Shown here: positions 25,843 to 35,712 of the stretch, one piece after another
Position numbering within the stretch: position 1 is the first letter of the stretch
Layout: the number at the start of each line of letters is the position of its first letter
Source of the DNA: an uncultured Christensenella sp.
GTDB taxonomy: Bacteria > Bacillota > Clostridia > Christensenellales > Borkfalkiaceae
Reading direction: 5' to 3'
Assembly (NCBI GenBank): GCA_905203015.1
Contig: CAJKUC010000002.1
Coordinates: 186,001 to 250,000, forward strand
Length of the DNA stretch: 64,000 bases
The notes under the pieces: generated by a model
The model's database searches: none
What the model was told of the DNA's origin: nothing
What the model saw: the letters and a program-made list of their open reading frames with translations, nothing else
Program-made: the position numbers and the translations under genes

Positions 25843-27378
25843 TCACCAATGCAACTGCGCGCCGTTCTCCCGCAACAGTCGTTGAAACTCCTTTAATTTT
25901 TCGGGATTTTCCCGCACTTCCGCAATCTCACAGTCGCGATCGATCGCATAACTCGCCAGAAATCCCGCCGCTTCTCCCACCGACCACTCGACGGGATGCA
26001 GGCGGTAGCAGCCGCCCGTAAGGTGCGTCGTTCCGATATTCTTACACGCGGGAATCAGATTTTTGATTCTGACGGGGATCATCGAGCCCAAAGGAATCGT
26101 AAAACGTTGGCTCGGTTTATAAAAGAACGAATGCGTTTTCGTGGTGATATGAAGATCGATGGGATAACTTCCCACGCCCACGCTGTCGAAGAAATCGGGG
26201 TTGCCTTCCGTCAGATCCTGTTCCCTCACGGTGAATTTCGCTTTGATTCTTCTGCTCTCGCGCACATAATAGGTCTTCGTCATGCCGTCGTCCGTTCCCG
26301 TCGCTTCCGTCGAAGGAGCAAAAAACGGATATCCTTTTTTCTCTCCGTTCGGGGCTTCCGTCTGCAACCAGTAAAAGAAACTTTTCGTAAGTTGCTTCGC
26401 CATATATCTGTGTTCGTTTTCCCGCGCGTCGTCGAACGTGTTGCCGAAAAAATAATCGTTCTGCGGCCAATTCAGCATCGTGACATCGAAAGGCTCATAG
26501 TTTCCCTTAAAATACGCGGAATTAACGATCCGACGGTAAGTGAACAAACCGAAGAGTTTCCCGCCGCTTTGATCCGTCTCGCCGTTGAACATACCGAAGC
26601 GTTTGGCTTTCCCCGTAGACGAATCGGGCCCGTACATGCTGAAAACGGGATATCGATCGTACGGCATAATTTTTTTAACGAAATAATCGTATTCTTCGGG
26701 CTTTTCGATCACGTAATCGCCCGTACGCCTGTTTTCAAACGCCATCGACCAGGTGACGGGCTGACGATCTTCGGGCATATATCTGTCGCAAGCCGACGGC
26801 TCGCCCGTCATATCTTTGCTCTCCGCGCCCGTTACGTATTCGCAGTCGCTTTTGTAAATCAATTCGCCTTCGTCGTCGGCGTCGAGAAAATATTTCCCCG
26901 TAACGCAAAACGTTTCCTCTCCCGATTTCACCCCGATCGATCGAACGGTGTCTTCGTCCGTTTTCGCTTCAAGTAAAATGCAGCGATAAAAAATCTGCAG
27001 TTTTCCCGAATCGATATACGGCTGCAACATCTCCGTAAGCAGTTTCAGCGCAAGACGCGGCGGATGAGAAAGCCGCGACACCGTAGAGCCGCCGGGGCAG
27101 AAAAATTCCTTATTTTTCAGTTCGTCCGCAATCATGGGATGATTACGGTAATAATTTCTCACGGCGTTGCGATAAGCGCGGTAAGTCCCCGAACACCCCG
27201 TTTCTTCTATCCATTTATGTTCGTCGGGCGGAACGGCCTGCGAAGTAAGTTGCCCGCCGATCCATTCCGTTTTCTCGAAAAGCCCCACGCTTTTTCCCGA
27301 TTTTGCCGCGGAATATGCGGCGAGCGTGCCGCCGAGGCTTCCGCCGAAAATCACCACGTCGAAATTCATCGTCTTCAT
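25843..27378 (-). CDS. FAD-dependent oxidoreductase (FAD_oxidored family)
   Basis: About 511 residues from the ATG at 27378, which overlaps the ROK kinase stop (TGATG). N-terminal MNFDVVIFGGSLGGTLAAYS is an FAD-binding Rossmann motif (GGSxGG form), followed by GLFEKTEWIGGQLTSQ. The C-terminal part 'IPACKNIGTTHLTGGCYRLHP' fits the PF12831 group, seen often inside carbohydrate loci. There is no signal peptide, so it is cytoplasmic. The substrate is unknown; by position it may oxidise a sugar or sugar acid brought in by the LplABC-like importer. It is the last gene of the operon. Confidence 0.8.
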   Translation of the reverse strand: MKTMNFDVVIFGGSLGGTLAAYSAAKSGKSVGLFEKTEWIGGQLTSQAVPPDEHKWIEETGCSGTYRAYRNAVRNYYRNHPMIADELKNKEFFCPGGSTVSRLSHPPRLALKLLTEMLQPYIDSGKLQIFYRCILLEAKTDEDTVRSIGVKSGEETFCVTGKYFLDADDEGELIYKSDCEYVTGAESKDMTGEPSACDRYMPEDRQPVTWSMAFENRRTGDYVIEKPEEYDYFVKKIMPYDRYPVFSMYGPDSSTGKAKRFGMFNGETDQSGGKLFGLFTYRRIVNSAYFKGNYEPFDVTMLNWPQNDYFFGNTFDDARENEHRYMAKQLTKSFFYWLQTEAPNGEKKGYPFFAPSTEATGTDDGMTKTYYVRESRRIKAKFTVREQDLTEGNPDFFDSVGVGSYPIDLHITTKTHSFFYKPSQRFTIPLGSMIPVRIKNLIPACKNIGTTHLTGGCYRLHPVEWSVGEAAGFLASYAIDRDCEIAEVRENPEKLKEFQRLLRENGAQLHW

Positions 27379-28226
27379 CAAAGATCCTTCCCGAAATAAT
27401 ATGCGCCGAGCATTCCCGCCGCATTGCCCGCTTTCGCGCGGCGTATGTCGCATGGAATCCCCGCAATAAACGCGTCAAACGTCTCTTTCATCCCGTCCGT
27501 CACGCCGCCGCCGAGTATGCACACGTCGAACGGACTCGTTTTTTCTACTTCCCGCAACAACACGCAAAGATATCCCCGTAATCTCGCCACGATTTTCTGC
27601 GCGATCGGGTTTCCGGAAGCATATTCTTCAAACAGTTTGTCGGCGCCTATGCCTTCCTTCGCCGCCATCCGGTTAATCGCTCTGCCCGAAAGATACTGTT
27701 CGGCGCAGCCCCGTCTGCCGCAATTGCATAAAACGCCGTCTTTTTCCACGGGAAGATGCCCGAAACGCGCATAATCGTTGCTTTCGTCCGCCTTGATTTT
27801 TCCCCGCACGGCATACGCGCCTCCCACGCCGGAACCGAGCGTAAGCATCGCCGTCCTGCTTTCCCGTAACGCGGGATCGAGAAATATCTCGCCGAGCAGC
27901 GCCGCATGTCCGTCGTTTAAAGCCGCGCAAGGTAAGCCGTAACGTTCTTTCACCCACCGTACGATTTCAAATCCCGTATAGCCGGGCAGATTATCGGTGG
28001 CGTAAATCACTTTTCCCTCCGCGCTGTCGATCGTTCCCGCGGAAGAGATACATACGGCGCTAACGTCGCCGTTCATCAGTTTATCTATCGATTTCCGCAA
28101 CGATTCCGTCACGCCTTCTATCCCGCGATCCGTAATCGTAGGCGTCAGTGCGCTCCGAATAATTTTTCCGTCCGAAATCAACGAACTTTTCACGTTCGTC
28201 GCACCGAGATCCACACATAATTTCAT
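27378..28226 (-). CDS. ROK-family sugar kinase
   Basis: 282 residues from the ATG at 28226, five bases after the permease stop. MKLCVDLGATNVKSSLI is the ROK ATP-binding motif and CNCGRRGCAEQYLSG holds the zinc-binding Cys residues and ROK signature. The DGHAALLGE text matches the sugar-binding region. Candidates are N-acetylmannosamine kinase or a glucokinase/N-acetylglucosamine kinase. Since nanE (ManNAc-6-phosphate epimerase) starts this operon, ManNAc or GlcNAc is the favoured substrate, but this is inference. The stop overlaps the oxidoreductase ATG. Confidence 0.87.
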   Translation of the reverse strand: MKLCVDLGATNVKSSLISDGKIIRSALTPTITDRGIEGVTESLRKSIDKLMNGDVSAVCISSAGTIDSAEGKVIYATDNLPGYTGFEIVRWVKERYGLPCAALNDGHAALLGEIFLDPALRESRTAMLTLGSGVGGAYAVRGKIKADESNDYARFGHLPVEKDGVLCNCGRRGCAEQYLSGRAINRMAAKEGIGADKLFEEYASGNPIAQKIVARLRGYLCVLLREVEKTSPFDVCILGGGVTDGMKETFDAFIAGIPCDIRRAKAGNAAGMLGAYYFGKDL

Positions 28227-28231
28227 TGTTT

Positions 28232-29101
28232 TCAGCCCTTCACGCTGCCTACGGTGAGTCCGCGCACGAAAAATTTCAAAACGAACGGATAAACGCACAC
28301 GATCGGCAAAATGCTTAAAATAATCATCGCGGAATCGATAAATTCCTTCTGCTGATACAATTTCTGATCGCCGAGAATATCGGGAGCGCTGTTGATCCGA
28401 TTGAGAATATACATGGCGAGCGGATAATAACGTTCCGCATTGATCAGATAAATCAAAGCCTGAAAATAATTATTCCAGTACGAAACCGCCGTAAACAGCC
28501 CCACGCTGGCGATAGACGGAATGGAAATCGGCAAGAGAATCGCCGCGAGAATCCTTCCGTTTCCCGCGCCGTCGATACGCGCCGATTCCTCTATTTCCGC
28601 GGGAATCCCTTCCAGGCCGCTTTTCAGAAGGATCATATTGTACACCTGCACTACGGAGGGCAGCACAAGCGCAAACGGCGTATTCAGAAGTCCCAACGTT
28701 TTCACAACGAAGAAATTCGGAATGATACCGCCGGAAAAAAGCATTACAATCGTAAAAAACACCATGATCGCGCCGCGGAACGGCAGATCTTTCTTGCTGA
28801 GCGGATACGCCGCCATAAACATAATCGTCACCGACAGCGCCGTCCCCGCCACCGTCACGCCCACCGAAACGAAAAACGCACGGAAGAACGCAAACGTGGA
28901 AAACACTTGCCTGTAATTATATAACGTCCAGCCTTTCGGCAGGATCATGATCGTTTTTCCGTACGTGGAAAACGATTTCGACACAACGTTAAAAAACGGA
29001 ACGATGCAAATCACGGCAATCAGGGCAAGAATCGCGTAATTTGCCACGGTCAGCCCGGATATTTTCTTTTTTCGGATCTTTTTTTCTGCTGCGTTTTCCA
29101 T
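28232..29101 (-). CDS. CUT1 ABC transporter permease (LplC/YtcP type)
   Basis: 289 residues with six predicted membrane helices. It carries EIEESARIDGAGNGRI as the EAA loop and ends KFFVRGLTVGSVKG, the end typical of LplC/YtcP permeases. Together with the LplB-type permease and the 517-residue binding protein it forms an LplABC-like importer without its own ATPase. Start lies one base after the previous gene's stop. Confidence 0.9.
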   Translation of the reverse strand: MENAAEKKIRKKKISGLTVANYAILALIAVICIVPFFNVVSKSFSTYGKTIMILPKGWTLYNYRQVFSTFAFFRAFFVSVGVTVAGTALSVTIMFMAAYPLSKKDLPFRGAIMVFFTIVMLFSGGIIPNFFVVKTLGLLNTPFALVLPSVVQVYNMILLKSGLEGIPAEIEESARIDGAGNGRILAAILLPISIPSIASVGLFTAVSYWNNYFQALIYLINAERYYPLAMYILNRINSAPDILGDQKLYQQKEFIDSAMIILSILPIVCVYPFVLKFFVRGLTVGSVKG

Positions 29102-29102
29102 A

Positions 29103-30020
29103 TCACCAAATTCCCTCCGACGTCACTTTTTTCGAGATCTTATTCGTAACGACAATAAGAATCAAAGAGATAATTCCGTTGAAGAAGCCTACGGCGGTAG
29201 ATAAGCCGTAATTCCCCGCGTTCTCGCCAAGACTGATACGGTATACATACGTACCGATGATTTCGCCCGTCTTTCTCGTAGTGGAAGAAATCATGGTGTA
29301 CACCTGATCGAAGCCCGCGTCCATCAGATACCCTACGCGGATAATCAGCATTACGATAATCGTAGGCATGATCATCGGAATGGTGATGCTGAACGCCTGC
29401 TTCAATTTTCCCGCGCCGTCGAGATCCGCCGCTTCATACAGATTCGCGTCGATCGCCATAATCGCGGAAATATACACGATGGAACTGTACCCGATTTCTT
29501 TCCAGCCCGATAAAATCACCACCAGCCAGCGGAAAAATCCGGGCTCGGCAAACCAGTTATAAGAAATGCCGAAAAGCGAATTGATCGGCCCGTCTGCCGC
29601 GAGCAGATTTTTGAAAATACCCGTAATCACCACCCACGATAAGAAGTGCGGCAAAAACACCATACTCTGCACGAACGTGGAAAACGCTTTGTTTTTCACC
29701 TCCGCGATCATTACGGCAAGAAATACGGGCAACGGGAACAGGAACACGATTTTCATCACACTGATGATCAGCGTGTTCATAATGTACCTGTAAATTTCGG
29801 GATCGCTGAAAATTTTCGCGAAATGCGCCATCGTCCAGTTCGCATGCGAAAACGCTTCCAGCGGATTGGAATAACGAATGAAATTTATGTTATCCTTGAA
29901 TCCGATCAGAAGCCCCACCATCGGAAGATAAGAAAATATCAACGCAAAAACAACGGCGGGGATAAGGAACAAATACAGTCCCCTATACTTCTTTAATTGT
30001 TTTTTCACTACACTGTTCAT
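29103..30020 (-). CDS. CUT1 ABC transporter permease (LplB type)
   Basis: 305 residues. KYRGLYLFLIPAVVFALIF and SYLPMVGLLIGFKDN are characteristic of LplB-like permeases, and ANLYEAADLDGAGKLKQ is the EAA loop. It lies 25 bases after the binding-protein gene. Family members import complex oligosaccharides in Firmicutes; the substrate here is unknown. Confidence 0.9.
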   Translation of the reverse strand: MNSVVKKQLKKYRGLYLFLIPAVVFALIFSYLPMVGLLIGFKDNINFIRYSNPLEAFSHANWTMAHFAKIFSDPEIYRYIMNTLIISVMKIVFLFPLPVFLAVMIAEVKNKAFSTFVQSMVFLPHFLSWVVITGIFKNLLAADGPINSLFGISYNWFAEPGFFRWLVVILSGWKEIGYSSIVYISAIMAIDANLYEAADLDGAGKLKQAFSITIPMIMPTIIVMLIIRVGYLMDAGFDQVYTMISSTTRKTGEIIGTYVYRISLGENAGNYGLSTAVGFFNGIISLILIVVTNKISKKVTSEGIW

Positions 30021-30045
30021 ACCCGTCTACCCACATTTTCCGGTT

Positions 30046-31599
30046 TTATTTGCCGTAATACCATTCGTTGATCGCTTTTGTCGCCTTGCTTCCGCCGTCG
30101 TCTTTGAATTTTTTCAGGTACGTGGCAAGATTGCCCGTGCCTTTATCCGTCACCATCATCACGTAAAACTGATCCTGCGCGTATAATTCGATATTGCCGC
30201 GGGTGGAGGTGTAATCTGCGATCGGCGGAGCAAAGTCCACCACGTTGTACACGCCCACTTCGTCGGCGTCTTCCATCATTTTGCTCCACGCGCGATACAA
30301 TTCTTTCTGCTTTTTCACGCGGGCAAGCCAATACTGCGTGTATACGCCCTCGTTCGTGCCCGTAAGATAATAACTCGCCGTATCCTTTTCCGAGAAATGA
30401 TCGGAAAGCGGCGCGTAGCCCGTGGAAGCGTTATACGTCCAATGATAATTTTCCTGCCCGATAACGATATCGCGGAAATTGTGTTTTTCTTCGGTGTCGA
30501 TCACTTTGGAATTCATCCAGTCGATCGCGTACCCCGCGTTTTCAGCCATGTAAAACGGAATCGCCGTTATGTACGTATAGCCGCTTTTTCTGTACACTTT
30601 TTCTTCGCCGTTCTCGTTTTCCAGCGCTCTTAAATACGCCATCGTGTTTTCCTGCGTAGCGGCGGCTTGCGTGGAACTGATGATCTTATTCGATTCCAGC
30701 CCCGAAACAATCGCGGAAACGCTCCAGAGCGACGTGGAAATCGCCGCGGCTTTTCCCGAAGAAAATTTCAGAACGCAGTCGGCGGAAGCGTTGGTGGAAA
30801 CGGAAGAATCGATCAGCCCTTCCGAATACAATTTCGTCATAAACTCCACGTATTCGCCGTACTGCGGCGCGTCCATGTAATAACGTACTTCCTTTTTGCC
30901 GTCGATTTCGTATTCCTGCCAGTTGCTGTAAATGCCGAACGCGGAAGAAACCGAATACACGAGCGGCGTATACATATCGAACGTCAGAGGAATCATATTC
31001 GTTTCCGTTTTTATCGTTTTCAGAACGTTGTATAATTCGTCTTTCGTCGAAGGTACGGAAAGATTCAGTTCGTTCAGAATGTCCTGACGGAACACCATCG
31101 GATATTCGATATTATCGCTGGAGGCGCGTTCGGGAATCCCGTAAATTTTCCCGTTCACCCGCACGACGTCCCACGATTCCTCGGAAATCACGCTTTTAAG
31201 ATCCGCGCCGAATTTATCCAGCACCTCGTCGAGCGGCAGCAATACGTCCTGCGCCACCAGATCGGCAAATTGCGAACTCGTGAGTTTCATCGCGTTGTAC
31301 TGTTCGCGCGCCACCATCTGCGTGTTCAGCGAAGAGGAAGCGTTCGTGGCGGGCAACTGCGAGTAATTCACGTGATACCCCGTCACCTCTTCCACCACCG
31401 CCGCGTTCTGATCGGCGTTCACTTCTTCCACGGTATATCCGGAATTCGGCATCAGTATATTCAGATCGATCTTATTGTTCAGATCGATATTCATATTGAT
31501 TCCGTAATCCTCGTCGCTCTTCGAGCAAGCCGCCAGCGACGAAAACGTCGCCGTCGCAAGCAACACAGCCAAAACACTTTTCAATCGGATTTTATTCAT
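30046..31599 (-). CDS. LplA-like solute-binding lipoprotein
   Basis: 517 residues from the ATG at 31599 (GGAGG upstream), which overlaps the stop of the phosphodiester glycosidase gene as ATGA. Lipobox SLAAC gives a lipidated Cys25. The large size and 'NGKIYGIPERASSDNIEYPMVFR' text match LplA-type binding proteins of the LplABC importers. Coupling to the glycosidase suggests that the product of that enzyme is the imported substrate. Confidence 0.88.
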   Translation of the reverse strand: MNKIRLKSVLAVLLATATFSSLAACSKSDEDYGINMNIDLNNKIDLNILMPNSGYTVEEVNADQNAAVVEEVTGYHVNYSQLPATNASSSLNTQMVAREQYNAMKLTSSQFADLVAQDVLLPLDEVLDKFGADLKSVISEESWDVVRVNGKIYGIPERASSDNIEYPMVFRQDILNELNLSVPSTKDELYNVLKTIKTETNMIPLTFDMYTPLVYSVSSAFGIYSNWQEYEIDGKKEVRYYMDAPQYGEYVEFMTKLYSEGLIDSSVSTNASADCVLKFSSGKAAAISTSLWSVSAIVSGLESNKIISSTQAAATQENTMAYLRALENENGEEKVYRKSGYTYITAIPFYMAENAGYAIDWMNSKVIDTEEKHNFRDIVIGQENYHWTYNASTGYAPLSDHFSEKDTASYYLTGTNEGVYTQYWLARVKKQKELYRAWSKMMEDADEVGVYNVVDFAPPIADYTSTRGNIELYAQDQFYVMMVTDKGTGNLATYLKKFKDDGGSKATKAINEWYYGK

Positions 31600-32996
31600 A
31601 TTTTTCCTCCGTTTCTTTTCTTTAATAATTCCGCAGCCACGCAGCATATTCCCGCAACGATCCCCGTAAGTTCCGCAGCCGCGCCTTTGCAGCCCGATTG
31701 CGTTTTCGTCGTATCGTCGGTCTTGTTATCCTCGGGCGGAATATCGCCCCCGCCCGCGTTGCCGCCGTTATCTTTATCCTTTTCCACCAGCAGAACGGCA
31801 TTGCTCACTTTTCGTTCCGCGCCGTCGGAAGGCTTGTTGCGAAGTTTCAAACCCTCTCCGTCGGATAAATCCGCAAGGAACGCCGACGAACCGCCGCCGT
31901 CCAGTTCCAACGCATACTTCGCGCCGAAATACGCGGCAAGTTCCGCTTCTCTCGTCACCGAACATCCCGTGCTGTACGGGGCTTGCCTGCCGTCCAGAAC
32001 GGCAAGAAACATCGTGCCGTCCTCTTTCACGCCGATAAACGTTCTGGGCGTGCCCCATACGTTCCCCGCGTTATCCGTATGCACGTTCGTATTCACAACG
32101 CCGTTATCCACCAGTATGCTGTAACCGCCGATCACCCAGGGCATATCTTTATATTCGCCGTCCGGCTTGTTCACCAGCCTTACGTTCGTTCCGTAGGTAA
32201 CGTTGTCGTAAAAAAACCGCGAAATTTCATTTTCGCCTTTGATCACCGCCGCGAATTCGCCCGAATTTAGCGTAAGCGATTTGTCATCGGTCACGCTTCC
32301 TTCCACCATGCGCGTAGAGACGGCGGCGGTGGGAAACTGCAACACGTTCGGATCGGAAGTTTTGAATTTATATTTGCCGCAAGCGGTAAGGCTTACGTTG
32401 TTTGCGGAAGTATATACGGAAAGGCGTCCCTCTTCGGGCGGCTGATTGATCGCGGATATCGGGTAGTATGTAAGCGACTTTTCCGTCTGCACTTCCAAAA
32501 ACGACGAAACCTGCGTCATTCTGCCGATCACCGCTTTGCCCTTGTTATCGAAGCCGAGGCAATGTTTCGTCGAAAAACTGCCGATCGTATACACAACGCC
32601 GTTCATCACAAGACTTTCCATATTCTGCCCCGAAGTAAGATCGAAATAATCTCCGTTCGTGGCAAGCGTCACTTTCTTTCCCGTTTTTGCCGTATAATCC
32701 GCCGCAATGTCGCTCACGGCGGTTTTCACGATTTTTCCCGCGTCGTTTTTCACGTTATGAATCACGAATTCATACTCGGCGCCTTCGGCAGCGGGGTTGT
32801 ATTCTCCGTAAAACAACGTCTGTCTGCCGTTGTCTTCGTATTCAAATTTTTTGTACGTCAGCCCGTTTATACTTTTTTCCGTAACGGCGTTCACGGGATT
32901 TTCCGCCGAAACGCGTCCGACGCTTTGCGGGATAAACGCGCCGCAAACAATCGCGGCAAGCGCCGCCGGGAGAAAACAGAAAAATGCCTTTCTCAT
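31596..32996 (-). CDS. Secreted phosphodiester glycosidase (NAGPA-like) with GCKG C-terminal anchor
   Basis: 466 residues: signal peptide (1-31), a phosphodiester glycosidase domain of the PF09992 (NAGPA/DUF2233) type with TLATNGDYFDL near residue 112, 'GTPRTFIGVKEDGTMFLAVLDGR' and ALELDGGGSSAFLADL, then a linker rich in G, D, K, T and a C-terminal QSGCKG, hydrophobic helix and KKRNGGKI. The human relative removes GlcNAc from GlcNAc-1-phosphodiesters; bacterial ones have been linked to teichoic acids and other phosphodiesters. It should work outside the membrane, releasing a sugar for the coupled binding protein. The substrate is not predictable from sequence. Confidence 0.82.
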   Translation of the reverse strand: MRKAFFCFLPAALAAIVCGAFIPQSVGRVSAENPVNAVTEKSINGLTYKKFEYEDNGRQTLFYGEYNPAAEGAEYEFVIHNVKNDAGKIVKTAVSDIAADYTAKTGKKVTLATNGDYFDLTSGQNMESLVMNGVVYTIGSFSTKHCLGFDNKGKAVIGRMTQVSSFLEVQTEKSLTYYPISAINQPPEEGRLSVYTSANNVSLTACGKYKFKTSDPNVLQFPTAAVSTRMVEGSVTDDKSLTLNSGEFAAVIKGENEISRFFYDNVTYGTNVRLVNKPDGEYKDMPWVIGGYSILVDNGVVNTNVHTDNAGNVWGTPRTFIGVKEDGTMFLAVLDGRQAPYSTGCSVTREAELAAYFGAKYALELDGGGSSAFLADLSDGEGLKLRNKPSDGAERKVSNAVLLVEKDKDNGGNAGGGDIPPEDNKTDDTTKTQSGCKGAAAELTGIVAGICCVAAELLKKRNGGKI

Positions 32997-33037
32997 AATT
33001 TATACCCTCTTTTTGTTTGCTTTTTTCACAGACGGCG

Positions 33038-33066
33038 CGGTTTTCCGCCGAAAAAGCGGAAAACCG
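33038..33066 (-). other. Intergenic hairpin before the phosphodiester glycosidase gene
   Basis: CGGTTTTCCGC/GCGGAAAACCG arms form a strong stem in the 107-base gap after the lipoprotein gene. No U-tract follows on the minus strand, so it is more likely a stability or processing element than a terminator. Confidence 0.5.
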
Positions 33067-33200
33067 TTCCTTCTTGTGCTTTACGATAATTTTTTCCTTA
33101 CGTTCAGATCTTCGTAAGATCGATGCCGAAGAACGATACTTTCGCGCCGATCGTTCTGTGCGCGTTTGCAAACGTTCTCGCGGAAGTCGCGCCGTTTGCG

Positions 33201-33400
33201 CCGTCGTTGGGGAACGCCACGAGAATTTCCCCTTCCGCAAGATTCGCAAAAGCATGCGCCGCATAGTTTGCCGTACTCACTGCGGCGTCGCCTTCAAAGC
33301 CTTTCTCCGTATTGTAATCGGTAAACTTCTGACGGACGTTGGTATCCCCCGTAAGAGCGCTGTGCGTTTCGTCCATATAGTAGCCGTTCACCGCGTCGTA
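33201..33400 (-). repeat. 200-base direct repeat, copy near the lipoprotein C-terminus
   Basis: This stretch and 33678-33877 are direct repeats of equal length, 477 bases apart, differing at scattered positions. Both encode 'YDAVNGYYMDETHSALTGD' through 'FANLAEGExLVAFPNDG'. It looks like a recent internal duplication. Confidence 0.85.
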
Positions 33401-33677
33401 AATCTTCGTGATCTTTCCGCTGGCAGCGTCGATCACAAAAGCAAAACCGTAGCCGTTGCCCTGCACCGTGCCCGCGTAATTTTTAGAATAGACGTTCACA
33501 TAGCCCGCCGTATTTGTCCAGGAGGCATTCACGTTCACCGCAAACGTAGCGGAATCGTTCCCGATCGTCACGTTGTTTTCGTTGATCGTCACCATATCCA
33601 CGGAAACGATTTTCGTTCCGAAGCCGGCGCGAAGATTTGCGTTTGCAAACGTTCTCGCAGAATCTGCCGCATTTTTA

Positions 33678-33877
33678 CCGTCGTTAGGAAACGCCACAAG
33701 CGTTTCGCCTTCCGCAAGATTTGCAAAAGCATGCGCCACGTAATTTGCCGTACTTACGGCCGCGTCACCCGTAAATCCTTTTTCCGTGTTGTAATCGGCA
33801 AATTTCTGACGTACGTTGGCATCTCCCGTAAGAGCGCTGTGCGTTTCGTCCATATAATAGCCGTTCACCGCGTCGTA
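33678..33877 (-). repeat. 200-base direct repeat, upstream copy
   Basis: Partner of 33201-33400, see that entry; both lie in frame within the lipoprotein, so recombination between them would delete one 159-residue module without breaking the frame. Confidence 0.85.
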
Positions 33878-35712
33878 GGTTTTAATCAGTTTGTTCTCGG
33901 CGTTCAGGATAATCGCAAAGCCGTAGCCGTTCGCTTTGATTTCGCCCTGATAATCTTTCGTGTACATCATCACAACGCCTGCCGCATTGCTCCACGTCGT
34001 GTTTTTAAGCACTTTAAACTGCGCTTTCGCCGTGCCCGCCGTCACCGTTTTCAAGCCGAACGTATATCCGTCGATCAGGAGGGTTTCGTTCACTTTTCTG
34101 TTCCCGGAGAACAAGGTATACGTGGCGTTGCCGTGCATACCGTAACGAGGCGCGATCACAAGCGTTTCGCCCTCGGAAAGAGAAGCGTACGCGAGCGAGA
34201 TGAAATTCTGCTGCGTCAATGCCGTTTCCAGCGTAGAGCCCGCCACGCCGGCGGTATTTTCCGCGTCGAAATATTTCGCGTTCGCGCCGTCGTAAATTCT
34301 GACGATTTTCGAGGAAGCGTTATCGATAACGAACGCCTGACCGTACGCGCTGTCCGTCACCGTTCCCGTAAAATCCTTCGTATAGATTGCAAAATCCACT
34401 TTCGTGTAATCGGAAACGGAAACGTTCTGTTTGATCACGATATTTTCAATTCCCGTTTTCGCCGAACCGACGGAAACGTTCGTAACGTTATCCGCCACCA
34501 CCACTTTACGGGTGAAATTCGTGACGTTGCCGTTTGCGTCGGAAACGTTCAGTTCCACGGTGTATTCGCCGGGCTCGTCGCCGTTGTAGCCGCCGAGATC
34601 GTCGATATTGATCTGCAGATTCGTAATATCGTCGGAAAGATCGAACGTACCGTTATCGTCGGAAACGGATATGCCGCTCACCACAAGCGCGCGCATATCT
34701 TCTTCGCTCGTACCGAGCGCCACGGTAAGCGCGGGACAATTTTTCACGATAGGCGCTTTATCGATGTACGGCGTAAGAATCGTTTCCGGTTCGTCTTCCC
34801 AATACAACTGCACAGACGTGCCGTATTGATAAATCACGTTTTTATTGATGAAAGATCTTCCGTCGTAATCGAATCCCTCTCCCATCATCCCCGACGTCAC
34901 CACTACGGCATAACCGCCTGCGGGAATCGTCATATATTTGTAAGTATCGCTCGCCACGGAATATTCCGTGCCGTCATACACAAAACTCTTCGCCGTAGAT
35001 CCTACGCGCTGGGGATGATCGACGTTCATCAACGCGCCGTTTGCGCCGTCTCTTCCTTCGATCACCATACCGTTTTTCGTAAGGATCGCCGCTTCTCCGC
35101 CGCCGCCCGCGATACTGAGCACGATACTGCTTTCGGAAGCGTTATAGAATACGCCGTTTTTATAATCTTCGTACGTCTCGTCCGCCGTCAGCGTATAGAA
35201 TAAATCGTGCGAAAATTTCATTATTGCGCCGTCCGCCCATTTTGAATCGATGGCTTTTTCCGCTTTCAGCACCAGACACTTTCACCGTACGCGTAACTTC
35301 CGCCGTTTCGCCTTTGGAATTCGTCGCTTTATATTTTACGGTGTACGAACCTACGGTGTTTACGTCGAAACCGCCGTCGTCCGCAATAGTCACTTTCAGT
35401 CCGGAATCGTAATCGTCCGTCACCGTAATTCCCACCAGAAGATTGATTTCGTCTTCGGGCGTGCCTTGCGTGATTTCCAACGTTTCCATTCCGCTCGCGA
35501 TCGTAATTTTCGGCTTCGTGAACGTTTGTTCCCCGGGTTTCGGATCGTCGTTATCCGGCTTATCGTTGCTGCAAGCGGCAACGCCCGTTGCCGTGCACAT
35601 CGTCAGCGCGAATGCCAGTGCCGTAAACAGCAGTTTTTTGTGTCTCATAAATATTCCTCCATTATTTCCCGCGACGTTTTCCGCCGCTTATTTTTTTGAT
35701 TTTCTCCGGATC

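Larger units (their letters stand above)
33104..35648 (-). pseudogene. Repeat-containing surface lipoprotein interrupted by a +1 frameshift
   Basis: The first frame starts at 35648 (GGAGG upstream) with lipobox GVAAC and an Ig-like/DUF5011 domain ending at TRTVKVS near 35280. The sequence then continues in the +1 frame from about 35275 (VLKAEKAIDSKWADGAIMKF) to the stop at 33104. A TGA in the second frame just upstream confines the switch to about 35270-35284. Without the shift the protein would be about 847 residues: Ig domain, an IPAGGYAVV-type domain, a second Ig domain, then three repeats of about 120-160 residues ('GYGFAxVxxAxxKxxKxYDA'). No catalytic motif is seen. It could be a real one-base indel, an assembly error, or less likely two genes. 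By context it binds a glycan at the surface. Confidence 0.65.

Noticed and set aside
33201..33877. Possible CRISPR-like repeat pair
   Set aside because: Only two long copies inside a coding frame; no short regularly spaced repeats and no cas genes anywhere in the window.
33017..35203. A 728-codon open frame on the plus strand
   Set aside because: Antisense to the repeat lipoprotein; the composition is typical of a complementary frame and its apparent repeats are those of the real gene read backwards.
35160..35272. Programmed ribosomal frameshift in the lipoprotein gene
   Set aside because: The shift needed is +1, and I see no stop codon in the shift window of the first frame and no slippery sequence of a known type, so an indel is simpler.
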